Below, in pieces: positions 25,899-35,694 of a stretch of 64,000 bases of DNA; position 1 is the first letter of the stretch, and each line of letters begins with the position of its first letter. The DNA comes from Kaiparowitsia implicata GSE-PSE-MK54-09C (GTDB lineage Bacteria; Cyanobacteriota; Cyanobacteriia; Elainellales; Elainellaceae). The position numbers were made by a program, and so were the translations under genes. The notes beneath the pieces are model-generated. The model had not been told where the DNA came from, did no database searches, and saw only the letters and a program-made list of their open reading frames with translations. The stretch lies in assembly GCA_019359435.1 (NCBI GenBank), contig JAHHHI010000104.1, positions 1 through 64,000 of the forward strand, written 5' to 3'.

Positions 25899-27614
25899 TT
25901 AGTTTACACCTCGTCGGCGCGTAATCCCCGCGCTGGGTTTCGCAGCGCTCGGAGGAGCGGGTTTCGCAGGGCTAAGCAGGTAGTCAAAGGCACTTGCGGC
26001 TACAGGATGGCCGTAGAGATATCCCTGGGCCTCTGGGCATCGCCACTTTTTGAGAAGCTCTTCCTGGTCTTCAGTTTCGACACCCTCCGCGATCACGGAA
26101 ATGCCAAAACGGCGGGCGAGCATTATTACGGCCTGAACGATGGCCGCGTCCGCTCCGCGGGCCCGAAGGTTGCTAACGAAACCACGGTCGATCTTCAGTC
26201 GTGTGATCGGGAATTGTTTCAGAAATGCCAATGACGCGTAACCGGTCCCATAATCATCAAAGGCGAGGCCCACCCCCATGTCATGGAGTGCCCGGAGTTG
26301 GTCGCTGCCCCCTCCATCGTCACCCAACATAATGTTCTCGGTGATCTCGAGCTCGAGCTGGGAAGCAGGAAAGTCCGATTGGCGCAGTGCAGATCGAACG
26401 ACCTCTGGTAGGGGATCGGACCTCAGCTGGGTACCGAATAAGTTGACGCCCATACGAAATCCACCCACCGTTGAGTTCCAGATGGCGCCCTGCCGACATG
26501 CGGTTTCGAGAACCCATTCGCCTACTGGCGCGGCGAGGCTGCTGTTCTCGAGGGTGGCTATGAATGCGCTGGGCTGCAACAGACCACGCTCGGGATGTTT
26601 CCACCTCAACAAAGCCTCTGCACCGACAATCTGACGGTCCGCTAGCCGGACCTGCGGCTGGTAGAGCACTTCAAATTGCTTAGCGTCCCATGCCGTTCGG
26701 AGCTCCGTTTCGAGATGACGCCGCGCGCTGGCTGCTGCCTTGAGGGTCGTTACAAACAGACACTGACGGTTTCCGCCGTCACCCTTTGCCTTGTATAAAG
26801 CCAAGTCTGCGCTACCGATGAGTGTGGCGGCGTCGTCTCCATGGCTGGGCGACATCGCTATACCCAGGCTGCAACCAACCCACATTTGGCTGCCTTCCAG
26901 ATTAAAAGGTCGGCTCAACTCGTTCCGGATCAGAGTTGCGACGGCGTCTGCCTGAAAAGGGTCTGCTGAGCCTGCAACCAGGACGGCGAATTCGTCGCCG
27001 CCCAATCGCGCCACCGTGGCTTTGTCCACCGGGATGCATCGTCGGATCCGCAGCGCCGTTTCGATGAGTACCGCGTCGCCGGCCGCATGGCCCAATTGGT
27101 CGTTGACCTCTTTAAACCGATCCAGATCCACGAGCATAACAGTAGAGGGTGCCCCCTGCGCCAGGGCACCATCAATCTTTTCCAGGAATGAGGTGCGGTT
27201 TGGTAGCAATGTGAGCTGATCGTAGTGTGCAAGGTGTTGCAGGCGTTCATCGTTGGCTCTGCGCATCGATACGTCCCGGATTATTGCCCCAAATCGAGCA
27301 ATTCCATTCTCACTCCACATCGACAAGGACATCTCGACTGGGAATTGCCTGTCATCGACGTGCTGTGCCGTCACTTCGACCACGCTGCCAACCACTCGTG
27401 GCTGACCCCCTGCCCCCAAGCGACGCATCCCGTCCGTGTGAGCGCCCCGCATCTGTTCGGGAACTATGACGTCGAGCGAGGTACCTATTGCGTCGACCAA
27501 TGGGAGGCCAAACATGCGCTCAGCGGCCGCGTTCCACTGCAATATATACCCGCCTGCGTCAGCAACGATCATAGCGTCAGGCGAAGCAGCAAGAAATTGG
27601 TCGAGAGAGGACAT
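25899..27614 (-). CDS. c-di-GMP enzyme: PAS-GGDEF-EAL
   Basis: PAS sensor (LDQFLAASPDAMIVADAGGY), GGDEF domain (DLDRFKEVNDQLGHAAGDAV, ARLGGDEFAVL intact) and EAL phosphodiesterase domain (GAEALLRWKHPERGLLQPSA, LEITENIML, FDDYGTGYASLAFLK, IDRGFV, AEGVETEDQ). All signature motifs of both domains are present, so the protein may make or break c-di-GMP, or one domain may be regulatory. ATG 27614 has GAAGG upstream; an earlier in-frame ATG exists. About 571 residues. It lies alone on the minus strand. Confidence 0.92.
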   Translation of the reverse strand: MSSLDQFLAASPDAMIVADAGGYILQWNAAAERMFGLPLVDAIGTSLDVIVPEQMRGAHTDGMRRLGAGGQPRVVGSVVEVTAQHVDDRQFPVEMSLSMWSENGIARFGAIIRDVSMRRANDERLQHLAHYDQLTLLPNRTSFLEKIDGALAQGAPSTVMLVDLDRFKEVNDQLGHAAGDAVLIETALRIRRCIPVDKATVARLGGDEFAVLVAGSADPFQADAVATLIRNELSRPFNLEGSQMWVGCSLGIAMSPSHGDDAATLIGSADLALYKAKGDGGNRQCLFVTTLKAAASARRHLETELRTAWDAKQFEVLYQPQVRLADRQIVGAEALLRWKHPERGLLQPSAFIATLENSSLAAPVGEWVLETACRQGAIWNSTVGGFRMGVNLFGTQLRSDPLPEVVRSALRQSDFPASQLELEITENIMLGDDGGGSDQLRALHDMGVGLAFDDYGTGYASLAFLKQFPITRLKIDRGFVSNLRARGADAAIVQAVIMLARRFGISVIAEGVETEDQEELLKKWRCPEAQGYLYGHPVAASAFDYLLSPAKPAPPSAAKPSAGITRRRGVN

Positions 27615-27954
27615 GGAGTAAGCCTTCCAATTCAGACCCATTCAGCCCTACAAAAGTTAACCGGTGTGTCAGTCAGACGCCGAAGTGATCGACGGCTGCC
27701 CCTTGGCAGGGCCATCATGGGGATGCTGATACAGCTGGGCCCGAAGGTACCTGCCCACCGAACCTACGTGGCCTGGTCTACTTGGCCCATAGGTAGGTCG
27801 TGGCGCCTTCGGCCAGAGGCAGTGAATCCAGACCACGATCGATCGCAGGTTTCGTAGAGCGCTTGCAGCTGCAGTTAAGATGTCGGTTTCGGTCACAGCG
27901 GATTGGCGCCCAGTCGCACGTTTGTTCTGCGCCTCCGCAAGGAGCTGAAGAAAC

Positions 27955-27980
27955 GGAACCACTGAATGCCACTAACCGTT
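27955..27980 (+). promoter_or_regulatory. EcfG-type general stress promoter (perfect)
   Basis: GGAAC at 27955-27959, 17 bp, CGTT at 27977-27980, 37 bp before the DUF892 ATG. Both boxes match the alphaproteobacterial EcfG consensus exactly. Confidence 0.8.
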
Positions 27981-28017
27981 GGCTCGGCCAGTGCGCCCAC
28001 CAATATTGGAGTTTGAT

Positions 28018-28512
28018 ATGGCAACGACAGAGAAGACACTCGACGACCTCTTCCTTGATACCCTCAAGGACATCTACTTCGCGGAGAAGCAGATCGTTAA
28101 AGCATTGCCGAAAATGGCCAAGGCCGCGCAGTCGGCAGAGCTTGCTGCCGGTTTCCAGCAGCACCTCGAAGAGACAGAAGGCCACTTGCAGCGCCTGAAC
28201 CAGGTGTTTGACCTGATCGGTAAGGCCCCCCGCGGCAAGACATGCGATGCCATTCTCGGAATTCTGGAAGAGGGCAAGTCGATCATGGACGAGTACAAGG
28301 ACACGGCAGCCCTCGATGCCGGTCTTGTGGCCGCCGCCCAGGCGGTCGAACACTATGAGATTGCACGCTATGGCACGCTCAAAAGCTGGGCCGCCCAACT
28401 CGGACTGGATGAGGCGGTAAAACTGCTCGATGCCACGCTCAGCGAGGAAGTGGCAACTGACGAGAAACTGTCACAGCTCGGTGAGGCGGACGCAAATCGC
28501 AGGGCGGCATAA
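28018..28512 (+). CDS. Ferritin-like DUF892 (YciE-type) protein, copy 2
   Basis: A 164-residue helical bundle: MATTEKTLDDLFLDTLKDIY, FAEKQIVKALPKMAKAAQSA, AAAQAVEHYEIARYGTLKSW and LGLDEAVKLLDATLSEEVAT. The conserved 'DIYFAEKQIVKALPKM' and 'AVEHYEIARYG' segments with Glu/His supply the predicted di-iron ligands of the YciE group. GGAG precedes ATG 28018. Directly under a perfect EcfG promoter and closed by a strong terminator, so it is a single-gene stress unit. Confidence 0.92.
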   Translation: MATTEKTLDDLFLDTLKDIYFAEKQIVKALPKMAKAAQSAELAAGFQQHLEETEGHLQRLNQVFDLIGKAPRGKTCDAILGILEEGKSIMDEYKDTAALDAGLVAAAQAVEHYEIARYGTLKSWAAQLGLDEAVKLLDATLSEEVATDEKLSQLGEADANRRAA

Positions 28513-28529
28513 TCAATGTGAAGCGCTTT

Positions 28530-28556
28530 AAAGGCCGGGCTAGCTCCCGGCCTTTT
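28530..28556 (+). terminator. Rho-independent terminator of the DUF892 gene
   Basis: AAAGGCCGGG (28530-28539), loop CTAGCT, CCCGGCCTTT (28546-28555) and a T-run continuing: a 10-bp perfect stem with U-tract. Confidence 0.9.
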
Positions 28557-28618
28557 CGGCATTGTGCCCCATTTAGCGAGAGAACCTGACTGGGCGTCGC
28601 AGTCAAAGGATCCATCCC

Positions 28619-29143
28619 ATGTTCAGCCACGTCGAACCCAGGCATGTGGAATGCCAAAGTTTCACCCTCGCTCCAAACGGTAGAATGCCAAACAGCCATC
28701 TGCCGGTTCTCCTGTATGGGGCGGTTGCCCAGGGCGACGACCTGGAGAGCTTTTTTCGGCATCTCTTCAAGCAGAACCATTGGGGCGGTGTGTGGGCCTT
28801 GGGGGTATATGGCTACCACCATTTTCATTCCAACGCCCACGAAGTGCTCGGCGTTGCCAAAGGCTCGGCCACTCTTATACTCGGAGGCGAAGGCGGGCGT
28901 GAGCTTGAGGTCGTCAGGGGTGATGTGCTCGTCCTGCCAGCAGGGACGGGCCATCGACGTGTCAGGGACAGTTGGGATTTCTGGGTGGTCGGCGCCTATC
29001 CAAAGGGACAGGAAGAGTACGACGAATATACCGATCACCGAATGTGTCCCAACTGCGCGCTCAGGCTGCGTGCGGTCGATTTGCCAACCAGAGATCCGGT
29101 TTATGGCAAAGAGGGGCCGTTGCCCGAAATCTGGCAACGTTGA
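28619..29143 (+). CDS. Cupin protein, YjlB type
   Basis: A 174-residue cupin. Metal-site pattern: YGYHHFHSNAHEVLGVAKGS (two His near 63-66, one His and Glu at HE) then LPAGTGHRRV with the last His. The N-terminal part (MFSHVEPRHVECQSFTLAPN, GRMPNSHLPVLLYGAVAQGD) matches the YjlB-like group of cupins. The C-terminal CPNCALRLRAVDLPTRDPVY may bind another metal. Substrate unknown. AAAGGA precedes the ATG; the strong terminator just upstream insulates it. Confidence 0.85.
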   Translation: MFSHVEPRHVECQSFTLAPNGRMPNSHLPVLLYGAVAQGDDLESFFRHLFKQNHWGGVWALGVYGYHHFHSNAHEVLGVAKGSATLILGGEGGRELEVVRGDVLVLPAGTGHRRVRDSWDFWVVGAYPKGQEEYDEYTDHRMCPNCALRLRAVDLPTRDPVYGKEGPLPEIWQR

Positions 29144-29187
29144 CCCGATCCCAACCGACGACCTTGTCCACGACGAGCTTCTTCAGC

Positions 29188-31872
29188 CTATTTCGTCGAG
29201 CCTTCCCTCCACGAGATGGCGGCCCTCACGGCCTTGTCCAAGCCGGTTGCGTCGTATGGCTTGGTGAGCCAAACGCTGCCTGGCGTGGTAACATCATCGA
29301 TGCCTCGCGCCCTGCCGGTCGCGTAGACAACTCCAAGCCGGGGCCACTTTTCCCGAGCAGCTGCGGCGAGTTCCAGGCCGTCCATATGTGGTAAGGAGAG
29401 ATCGGTGACGAGAACGTCCACGTCCCCTTCGCCGAGCAGGTGAAGCGCTTCGTTCGCGTCCCCTGCTTCGAGAGCGAGGTGCCCGATGGAGGTGAGCATG
29501 TCGACTGACCCAATTCGGATGAGCACTTCATCTTCGACGAGGAGGACGCGCAACGGTGGCTTGATGGCCGCCTCGTCCATGGGCACGATCTCTGGGCGCG
29601 TCCCGTTTTGGGCATGCTGGACTTCGCCCCGCTGCTGATCCAGCACGTGTCGAATCTTATAGGCGAGGGCTTCCCGGGTGTAGGGTTTTGGAAGCAGGTC
29701 CACGCCGGGGTCAAGTTTACCACCATGGACGATCGAGTTCTCGGTGTAGCCAGAGGTGAATAGAACTCGGAGCCCGGGCAGTCTCTGCTTGGCCAGACGT
29801 GCCAGTTCAGGCGCCTTGATGGTTCCCGGCATGACCACATCGGTGAAGAGCAGATCTATCGGCACACCGCTTTCGATAACTGTCAGCGCCGATGCAGGAT
29901 CCTTGGAACGAAGCACATGATAGCCCAACTCAGTCAGCATTTCGATTGCCGTCTCTCGGACACCCTCATCGTCCTCGGCGACGAGGATGGTCTCCGTGCC
30001 TCCAACCACTGGTCCTGCTGGACGTTCGACGACGCGATCCTCGTCCTTCATGGCTCGCGGTAGATAGAGTCGAACGGTGGTACCCTGCCCCTCTTCGCTG
30101 TAGAGCCGGACATGGCCGCCCGACTGCCGCACTAGACCGTAGACCATGGACAGTCCCAGCCCACTCCCCTTGCCCTCCTCCTTGGTGGAGAAGAACGGTT
30201 CGAAGGCTTTTTCCATCACCTCGGGGGGCATACCCGTTCCAGTATCGCTCACCGCAATGACCACGTATTGGCCTGGCGTGGCTTCGGCATGGGTGCGGGA
30301 GTAATTGTCGTCGATATAGGCGTTGCCAGCCTCGATGGTGAGCTTGCCCCCCGCCGACATTGCGTCTCTGGCATTGATAGCCAAGTTCAAAATGGCGTTC
30401 TCGATTTGCGAGGGATCGACGAAGCAGTTCCAGAGGCCGCCAGCAGTAATGGTTTCAACCTCGATCGTCTCGCCCAAGGTCCGGCGCAGCATCTCGTCCA
30501 TGCCGCTGATAAGGCGACCGACATTGACCGCTTTTGGCTCAAGGGCCTGACGGCGACCGAATGCCAGCAGTTGACTGGCGAGTTTAGCACCCCGACTGAC
30601 CCCCGCCATGGCGTTGGCGATCCTCTGCTCGCCGCGGGAGTTTCCGGCGACATCCTTTGCAAGCAGCTGCAGATTGCCGCCCACTACCTGCAATAGGTTG
30701 TTGAAGTCGTGCGCGATGCCGCCAGTCAGTTGACCAATCGATTCCATCTTCTGGGCTTGCGCTAAAGCGGCCTCGGTCAGTTTGCGAGACGCAGTCTCCG
30801 CTGCTACCTGGCTCTCGAGGCCCTGGTTGAGCTGTGTTAGTCGCAGCTCGGCGTCCGCGCGGGCCTTGTTCTCCCGCTGCAGCGCCTGAAACAGTCGCGC
30901 ATTGTCGATCGCAACAGCGGCCTGCGCCGCGATACCGCTCAGCAGGCGTTCGTGTTCAGCGGTGAACTGTGCCGGCTCGGCGTGACCGAAAAAAAGCCCC
31001 CCCAGCACTTCGCCGCTGCGCGACTTGACCGGCACGGCCAGATAGCTGCGCACCGGCAGATGACCCGGGGGCATACCGTGATAAGGGCCACTTCGGCCGT
31101 AACGCGAATCGGCAAGGATATCCTCGGAGCGGACGATGCCGTCCCCGTCGAATGTGGGCTTGAAGATAGCCGTGGCCCGCGGCATAGGGAAAGGGCTGAA
31201 CGCCTCGCGTGGGACCCCGGACAGGGAATACAGCATATAGCTTTCTCCCTGAACGTTGGTCACGTTGTAAAAAAAGGCGCCGAATTGAGCCCCGCTCAGC
31301 TTCACGCCTGCGTCAGTCACAGCCTGAACAACCTTCTCCAGGTCGGTCTCGGCGGCAATAACCACCCCGGTCCTATTTAGCAACTCGAAGCGCTCCGCCA
31401 TGACCAGCGGCGTCGTCTCTCTGCCGATCCCATAGATACCGGCTACGTCGCCTGCCGCGTCTACTATGGGGGTGAAGGAGTAGTTGTAGTAGGCCTCGTG
31501 AGGATGCCCCAAGCTATCGAGGGCAAATCGGGTGTTCGAGCCGTGGATTTCGCGGCCATCACGAAAAACCCGCTCCATCATCGGACCGAGGTTGGCCCAG
31601 GTCTGCGTCCAGATTTCCGAAGCCGGAGCCCCCAATGCCGAGGGGTGGCGATCGCCAAGGATTCCGATTGTCTGATCATTATAAATAATGCGGTGCGCTG
31701 GCCCCCAGTACACGGCAGCGATGGCCTCACTACGCAGGCAGAGGGCCACGGCCGCTTTCAACTCCGAGCTCCACACGGCGGGCGACCCAAGACTAGATTC
31801 AGCCCAGTTATGCTGGCGAATTACCTGGGCAACCTTGCTGTGTCCCAGATACCCCAAGTCGTCTTCGGTCAT
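29188..31872 (-). CDS. Hybrid sensor histidine kinase: PAS-GAF-HisKA-HATPase-REC-REC
   Basis: An 894-residue phosphorelay protein. PAS-like N-terminus ([20 protein letters not shown]), GAF (~165-335, [13 protein letters not shown]), HisKA with H-box [12 protein letters not shown], HATPase with N-box [11 protein letters not shown]-boxes [10 protein letters not shown] and GSGLGLSM, then two receivers: REC1 Asp in [10 protein letters not shown] (~685) and REC2 Asp in [10 protein letters not shown] (~825). All key residues are present. No membrane segments, so it senses cytoplasmic signals, perhaps light or redox through PAS/GAF. The last receiver suggests feeding to an Hpt protein not found here. 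Confidence 0.93.
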   Translation of the reverse strand: MTEDDLGYLGHSKVAQVIRQHNWAESSLGSPAVWSSELKAAVALCLRSEAIAAVYWGPAHRIIYNDQTIGILGDRHPSALGAPASEIWTQTWANLGPMMERVFRDGREIHGSNTRFALDSLGHPHEAYYNYSFTPIVDAAGDVAGIYGIGRETTPLVMAERFELLNRTGVVIAAETDLEKVVQAVTDAGVKLSGAQFGAFFYNVTNVQGESYMLYSLSGVPREAFSPFPMPRATAIFKPTFDGDGIVRSEDILADSRYGRSGPYHGMPPGHLPVRSYLAVPVKSRSGEVLGGLFFGHAEPAQFTAEHERLLSGIAAQAAVAIDNARLFQALQRENKARADAELRLTQLNQGLESQVAAETASRKLTEAALAQAQKMESIGQLTGGIAHDFNNLLQVVGGNLQLLAKDVAGNSRGEQRIANAMAGVSRGAKLASQLLAFGRRQALEPKAVNVGRLISGMDEMLRRTLGETIEVETITAGGLWNCFVDPSQIENAILNLAINARDAMSAGGKLTIEAGNAYIDDNYSRTHAEATPGQYVVIAVSDTGTGMPPEVMEKAFEPFFSTKEEGKGSGLGLSMVYGLVRQSGGHVRLYSEEGQGTTVRLYLPRAMKDEDRVVERPAGPVVGGTETILVAEDDEGVRETAIEMLTELGYHVLRSKDPASALTVIESGVPIDLLFTDVVMPGTIKAPELARLAKQRLPGLRVLFTSGYTENSIVHGGKLDPGVDLLPKPYTREALAYKIRHVLDQQRGEVQHAQNGTRPEIVPMDEAAIKPPLRVLLVEDEVLIRIGSVDMLTSIGHLALEAGDANEALHLLGEGDVDVLVTDLSLPHMDGLELAAAAREKWPRLGVVYATGRARGIDDVTTPGSVWLTKPYDATGLDKAVRAAISWREGSTK

Positions 31873-32068
31873 GCAACGCCATCCTTACTCACGACCTGCG
31901 CTAGCCAAGTTACGCTCCGGCAAATTGGTGATGGTTGCGCAAGAAGTCGAGAGAAAAAATGGTATTGAAGCCTCTCGAACGGATCTTGCTCCGGGCCCGA
32001 AAGGTACTATTGAGCGCATGGGGGAACTCGCCGCGTCGGGCGCCGTTGCTCTGCCTCGGAGAGGTAGC

Positions 32069-32890
32069 ATGACGCGCATCGCAACCTTCAACGTCAACGG
32101 TATCAACGCTCGGCTACCAGTCCTTCTCCGGTGGCTGGAGCGGACGAAATACGACATCGTCTGTCTGCAGGAACTGAAGACCCCGGACGACAAATTCCCG
32201 GTCGAAGCGCTCCAGAGCGCCGGCTACGGCGCGGTCTGGCATGGTCAGAAGTCTTACAATGGTGTGGCCATCCTCACCCGGGGCACCGAGCCGAGGGAGC
32301 GACGGCGAGGGCTACCCGGCGATCCGGATGATACCCACAGTCGATACCTCGAGGCCGAAGCGAATGGAATCGTTGTAGGATGCCTCTATCTGCCGAATGG
32401 CAACCCGGCGCCCGGTCCCAAGTTCGACTACAAGCTGCAATGGTTTGATCGACTGATTGGATACAGCCAGAGCCTGATCGACACAGGAGTACCGAGCGTC
32501 CTGTGCGGCGATTACAATGTCGTGCCCACCCCGATCGACGCCGTCGTACCAAGGCGCTGGGCGGGAGACGCTGTGTACTTCCCGGAGAGCCGAAATGCCT
32601 ATGCCGAGATGCTCGGCGATGGCTGGATCGACGCGATCCGAGCTGTCCACCCGGCGAAGGGTATCTATACCTACTGGAACTTCTCGTTCCGGGGTGGCTA
32701 CGATAAGAGCTCCGGCCTGCGCATGGACCACCTGCTCCTCAGCCCGGATCTGTCCGGTCGGCTGGTCGATGCGGGTGTCGATGCCGATATTCGCGGCGGG
32801 GAAAGACCGAGCGACCATGCGCCGGCATGGATCGAGCTCGCTGATGGATTTGATCTGGACACCGCCGTCACGGGCGCGGTGACGCCATGA
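32069..32890 (+). CDS. xthA: Exodeoxyribonuclease III family enzyme
   Basis: AP endonuclease/3' exonuclease. Start MTRIATFNVNGINARLPVLL (Asn of NVNG), QELKTPDDKFP (Glu metal ligand), LYLPNGNPAPG, CGDYNVVPT (Asp/Asn), GGYDKSSGLRMDHLLLSP and PSDHAPAWIEL (catalytic Asp-His). Length 273 is usual. ATG 32069 has GGAGAGG upstream; the open frame continuing upstream overlaps the kinase gene and is rejected. The stop TGA is directly followed by the broken cysteine hydrolase, so those genes once formed one operon with nadE. Confidence 0.93.
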   Translation: MTRIATFNVNGINARLPVLLRWLERTKYDIVCLQELKTPDDKFPVEALQSAGYGAVWHGQKSYNGVAILTRGTEPRERRRGLPGDPDDTHSRYLEAEANGIVVGCLYLPNGNPAPGPKFDYKLQWFDRLIGYSQSLIDTGVPSVLCGDYNVVPTPIDAVVPRRWAGDAVYFPESRNAYAEMLGDGWIDAIRAVHPAKGIYTYWNFSFRGGYDKSSGLRMDHLLLSPDLSGRLVDAGVDADIRGGERPSDHAPAWIELADGFDLDTAVTGAVTP

Positions 32891-33250
32891 CGATCGGCGG
32901 CCGTCCCATTTGAGCAGGAAGGGCTTCGCCTCGGACCACTCGGGGCAAACTGGGTTCACCTGTGCATAGACGTGCAGCGCGTGTTTGCCGAGCAAATCGA
33001 GTGGCACACACCCTGGATGGAGCGAGTGCTGCCGAATGTAGTCGGCTTGGTCGAACTCCATCCGGCACGCACATCTTCACGCGCCTTACACCGCCACCGT
33101 CATCCGATGACGCGGTCGGCACCTTGAGGCGTTACTATCGCCGCTGGAGCAGCATGACGCGCAATGAGTTTCAGCCGGGTCTGATTGAAATCGTTCCGGA
33201 ACTGGCATCCTTCGTCCATTCTGCGCAGATCGAGGACAAGAACGCGAGGA
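32891..33250 (+). pseudogene. Remnant of an isochorismatase-family cysteine hydrolase
   Basis: The DNA encodes VHLCIDVQRVFAEQIEWHTP, WMERVLPNVVGLVELHPART in one frame (from 32909), then, after a one-base loss near 33071, HIFTRLTPPPSSDDAVGTLR, RYYRRW and PGLIEIVPELASFVHSAQIE plus DK in another. This is the N-terminal half of an isochorismatase/nicotinamidase-like hydrolase with its catalytic Asp (CIDVQ) and Lys (EDK). No start codon remains in the first frame, the frame is broken again near 32905, and the Cys half is missing: nadE begins right after. It was probably a nicotinamidase-like partner of nadE. Confidence 0.75.
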
Positions 33251-33256
33251 GAATCG

Positions 33257-34075
33257 ATGAGCGAACAACAGGCCATCATTCAGGCTCTGGGCGTAGCCAC
33301 CCATTTCGTGGTCGAGCAGGAAGCCAGGATGCGTATCGACCTTCTCAGGACCTATCTGCGGACATCCGGTCTCAACAGCTACGTGCTGGGTATCAGCGGT
33401 GGGGTGGACTCCCTGGCTGCGGCCTTGCTGGCACAGCAGGCGGTGAAGGAGCTGCAGACGACCGGATATGAAGCGCGGTTAATCGCAGTCCGGTTGCCTT
33501 ACGGTGCACAAGCCGATGAGGGCGATGCGCAACGCGCGCTCGATGTGATCGGCGCCGACCAGGTGCGACGGATCGATATCAAGCCGGCCGCTGACGCGAT
33601 GCTCGTTTCGATCAAATCGAGCGGTCTCGACATTGGAGACGCTAACCGCGAGGATTTTATCCTTGGCAACATCAAGGCCCGCCAGCGCATGATCGCCCAA
33701 TTCGCTATCGCTGGCGCCAAACGAGGCCTGGTCATCGGCACGGACCATGCTGCTGAGGCCCTGATGGGGTTCTTCACCAAGTTCGGCGACGGCGCTGCCG
33801 ACATCCTTCCCTTAGCCGGCCTCAACAAGCGACGGGTTCGCGCCTTGGCCGCCCATCTAGGCGCACCCCCCGAGCTCGTCACTAAGGTCCCCACTGCCGA
33901 CTTGGAGAATCTCGCTCCGCTACGTCCCGACGAGGACGCCTATGGGGTCACCTATGACCAGATCGACGATTTTCTCGAAGGCAAGGATATCGACCAGGCG
34001 GCCGCGACACGCATATTCCAAATTCACGTCAAAACTGCCCACAAGCGTGCCCTTCCTGTCGCTGCCCTGCCCTAG
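33257..34075 (+). CDS. nadE: NH3-dependent NAD+ synthetase
   Basis: Amidates nicotinate adenine dinucleotide to NAD. The P-loop of the N-type ATP pyrophosphatases is LGISGGVDSLAAAL; other signatures are VRLPYGAQADEGDAQRAL, GNIKARQRMIAQF, LVIGTDHAAEALMGFFTKFG and LVTKVPTADLENL. About 272 residues, the short form without a glutaminase domain. ATG 33257 has AGGAGAATCG just before it and begins MSEQQAIIQAL. It replaces the missing half of the cysteine hydrolase pseudogene upstream. Probably still read from the xthA promoter or its own. Confidence 0.93.
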   Translation: MSEQQAIIQALGVATHFVVEQEARMRIDLLRTYLRTSGLNSYVLGISGGVDSLAAALLAQQAVKELQTTGYEARLIAVRLPYGAQADEGDAQRALDVIGADQVRRIDIKPAADAMLVSIKSSGLDIGDANREDFILGNIKARQRMIAQFAIAGAKRGLVIGTDHAAEALMGFFTKFGDGAADILPLAGLNKRRVRALAAHLGAPPELVTKVPTADLENLAPLRPDEDAYGVTYDQIDDFLEGKDIDQAAATRIFQIHVKTAHKRALPVAALP

Positions 34076-34307
34076 CGCCGTCCAAGCGCTGGTAAAGAAG
34101 ATCCATGCAGTGGTCAAAAGTGCGGGTCCCGGCAACCTGTCCATGCGGGGGGTGACCGTCGGGCAGTCATATGACTAAGGTGCCTTATAACCGATTGAAG
34201 CTGCCCCCACTCCGGCGTTATCGAGGTTAAATACTCGACAATGCCATCCAGCTTTGCGTCGTGAGCTTCGGTCTGCTCAATCGCCGCATTTGTCTCTTCG
34301 AGTCCGC

Positions 34308-34439
34308 TTATTTGGCGGGACTTGACGCTGCCCAGTTGACGGTCTTTTTGCCCGTGCGAATGCGCTTGATCAGCTCCAGCGCGCGCTGCCGGCGAGCTTT
34401 CTCTGCCTCCGTTTCTCTTTTGCGTTGTAACTTGGTCAT
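34308..34439 (-). CDS. 43-residue basic protein, tentative
   Basis: Encodes MTKLQRKRETEAEKARRQRA, LELIKRIRTGKKTVNWAASS, PAK. Highly charged helix, unlike random sequence. Its ATG overlaps the TGA of the Gly-rich secreted gene (ATGA), so it may be translationally coupled. A second frame at 34114-34473 is also open but Gln/Ala-rich and less protein-like. No family known. Confidence 0.35.
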   Translation of the reverse strand: MTKLQRKRETEAEKARRQRALELIKRIRTGKKTVNWAASSPAK

Positions 34440-35080
34440 GATGAAACCGCTCTAGTGCAGAGGCTCGACCCACCGGGGTGGACGGGCGCCGACGCCCGGC
34501 CCGGTTGGGTAAAGCACAAGACTGTCAGTTGCGATCCGGATTCTGGACAGCGAGCGCTTGTTCCGTGCCGTAGTGGCTGCGGCCCAGCGCGGTGCTGATC
34601 GATGCATTTGACAACAGCATTCTGCAACGTTGGTCCCAGACCAGAACCAGCAAGTTGGGTGCTCAGCCAAACTTTGACATCCGGACCACCGTCACTGCCC
34701 TGATCACTAACGTCTGAGCCATTGGAGCCGATCGTAACACCAACACCAACCGTGCCTTGGTCACCGACGATTGTGTTGATGCCCACACCTCCGCCGAGCT
34801 CATCAACCCTGGCGTCCACGGGTCTCCCATTACCGCCAGCGGAGACGTTCGCGTCCGATAGGCCGCCGCCAAGCCTGGCATCGAGGACATTACTTCCGCC
34901 CCCTGCCAGGCCAACATTCACCAGCCCACTATCGGATGCCTCGACTGAACCAAGGGTGACCAGAGATCTGCTGCTCTCCCCTCTCACAGGGTCTCCGAGC
35001 AGTCCTCCAGCATGTGATGATTGCAGTATCGCGCCAGTCAGCAGGACGCTGGCAATCGCAAACGACACAGCGCTTCGCAT
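34436..35080 (-). CDS. Secreted Gly-rich protein, unknown function
   Basis: Signal peptide MRSAVSFAIASVLLTGAILQ with cleavage near SSHAG, then a Gly/Ser/Asp/Val-rich chain (VNVGLAGGGSNVLDARLGGG, LSDANVSAGGNGRPVDARVD, VGINTIVGDQGTVGVGVTIG) that looks like repetitive beta strands, and a Cys-containing basic tail. ATG 35080 is chosen because GAGGAG sits six bases ahead. A 16-bp palindrome overlaps the promoter-RBS space, so repression by a dimeric protein is plausible. Surface or adhesin-like role is a guess. Confidence 0.65.
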   Translation of the reverse strand: MRSAVSFAIASVLLTGAILQSSHAGGLLGDPVRGESSRSLVTLGSVEASDSGLVNVGLAGGGSNVLDARLGGGLSDANVSAGGNGRPVDARVDELGGGVGINTIVGDQGTVGVGVTIGSNGSDVSDQGSDGGPDVKVWLSTQLAGSGLGPTLQNAVVKCIDQHRAGPQPLRHGTSARCPESGSQLTVLCFTQPGRASAPVHPGGSSLCTRAVSS

Positions 35081-35097
35081 AAACATCTCCTCTTTGG

Positions 35098-35113
35098 CTA
35101 AATGGCCATTTAG
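35098..35113. promoter_or_regulatory. 16-bp perfect palindrome, probable operator
   Basis: CTAAATGGCCATTTAG, a perfect inverted repeat, lies 17 bases before the ATG of the Gly-rich secreted gene and next to its ribosome binding site. AT-rich arms around a GC centre fit a dimeric regulator. Confidence 0.6.
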
Positions 35114-35694
35114 AGTGACGTTCTTTTCTTCCATTAGTTGCAGTGTCGACGGGCATGCTTCAATATTGGCAAACCCAATGCAAATTCGTCACTATCAATT
35201 TGCATTCTATTTTGAATGTAGTTGATGTGAATCTGTTTTCAATTAGGCACCTGCCCATCAGGCGTTCAGTAATTACCTCTCGGACGGCTAGCGGTGCCGA
35301 CCCTACTCGCAAAGTACTGGCGTGATGAAGATCGAAATGGCCGCCACGGACTGGTCAGCTCGACGTCTTACCTCTCGCCTTAAGCGCAGTTGGCTTGGTG
35401 CCGCTATGATCCGGATGCAAAGCTGAAGGCGACGTCACTGGAGCTTGAAACAACATGCAGTTGCTGCCACTGGCACGGAAACATAGCCACATTCGCTCGG
35501 CATCGCGGACGGAACAGCGTCGTCTTACCCGTTTCAAGGACGGACATTCCAGACCGGCGTCTGCGACCATTCTGGTGCGACTTTGGTGCCAGCGTATTCA
35601 CGAGGCAGGTATCGCACACATACGGTTGTCGAAATGACTAACTGCTGGTGACCAAGCCTCTCTCAAACGCCAGTTGTCACGTGCTCACCCCGCA
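35114..35694. other. Gene-free region
   Basis: About 580 bp without a protein-like frame; the stretch 35150-35260 is AT-rich and probably holds the promoter of the Gly-rich gene. Overlapping frames at 35355-35640 look like shadows of each other. No hairpin of note. Confidence 0.4.

Noticed and set aside
27669-27962. Minus-strand frame of 97 codons
   Set aside because: It covers an EcfG promoter on the other strand, lacks a start signal and has random composition.
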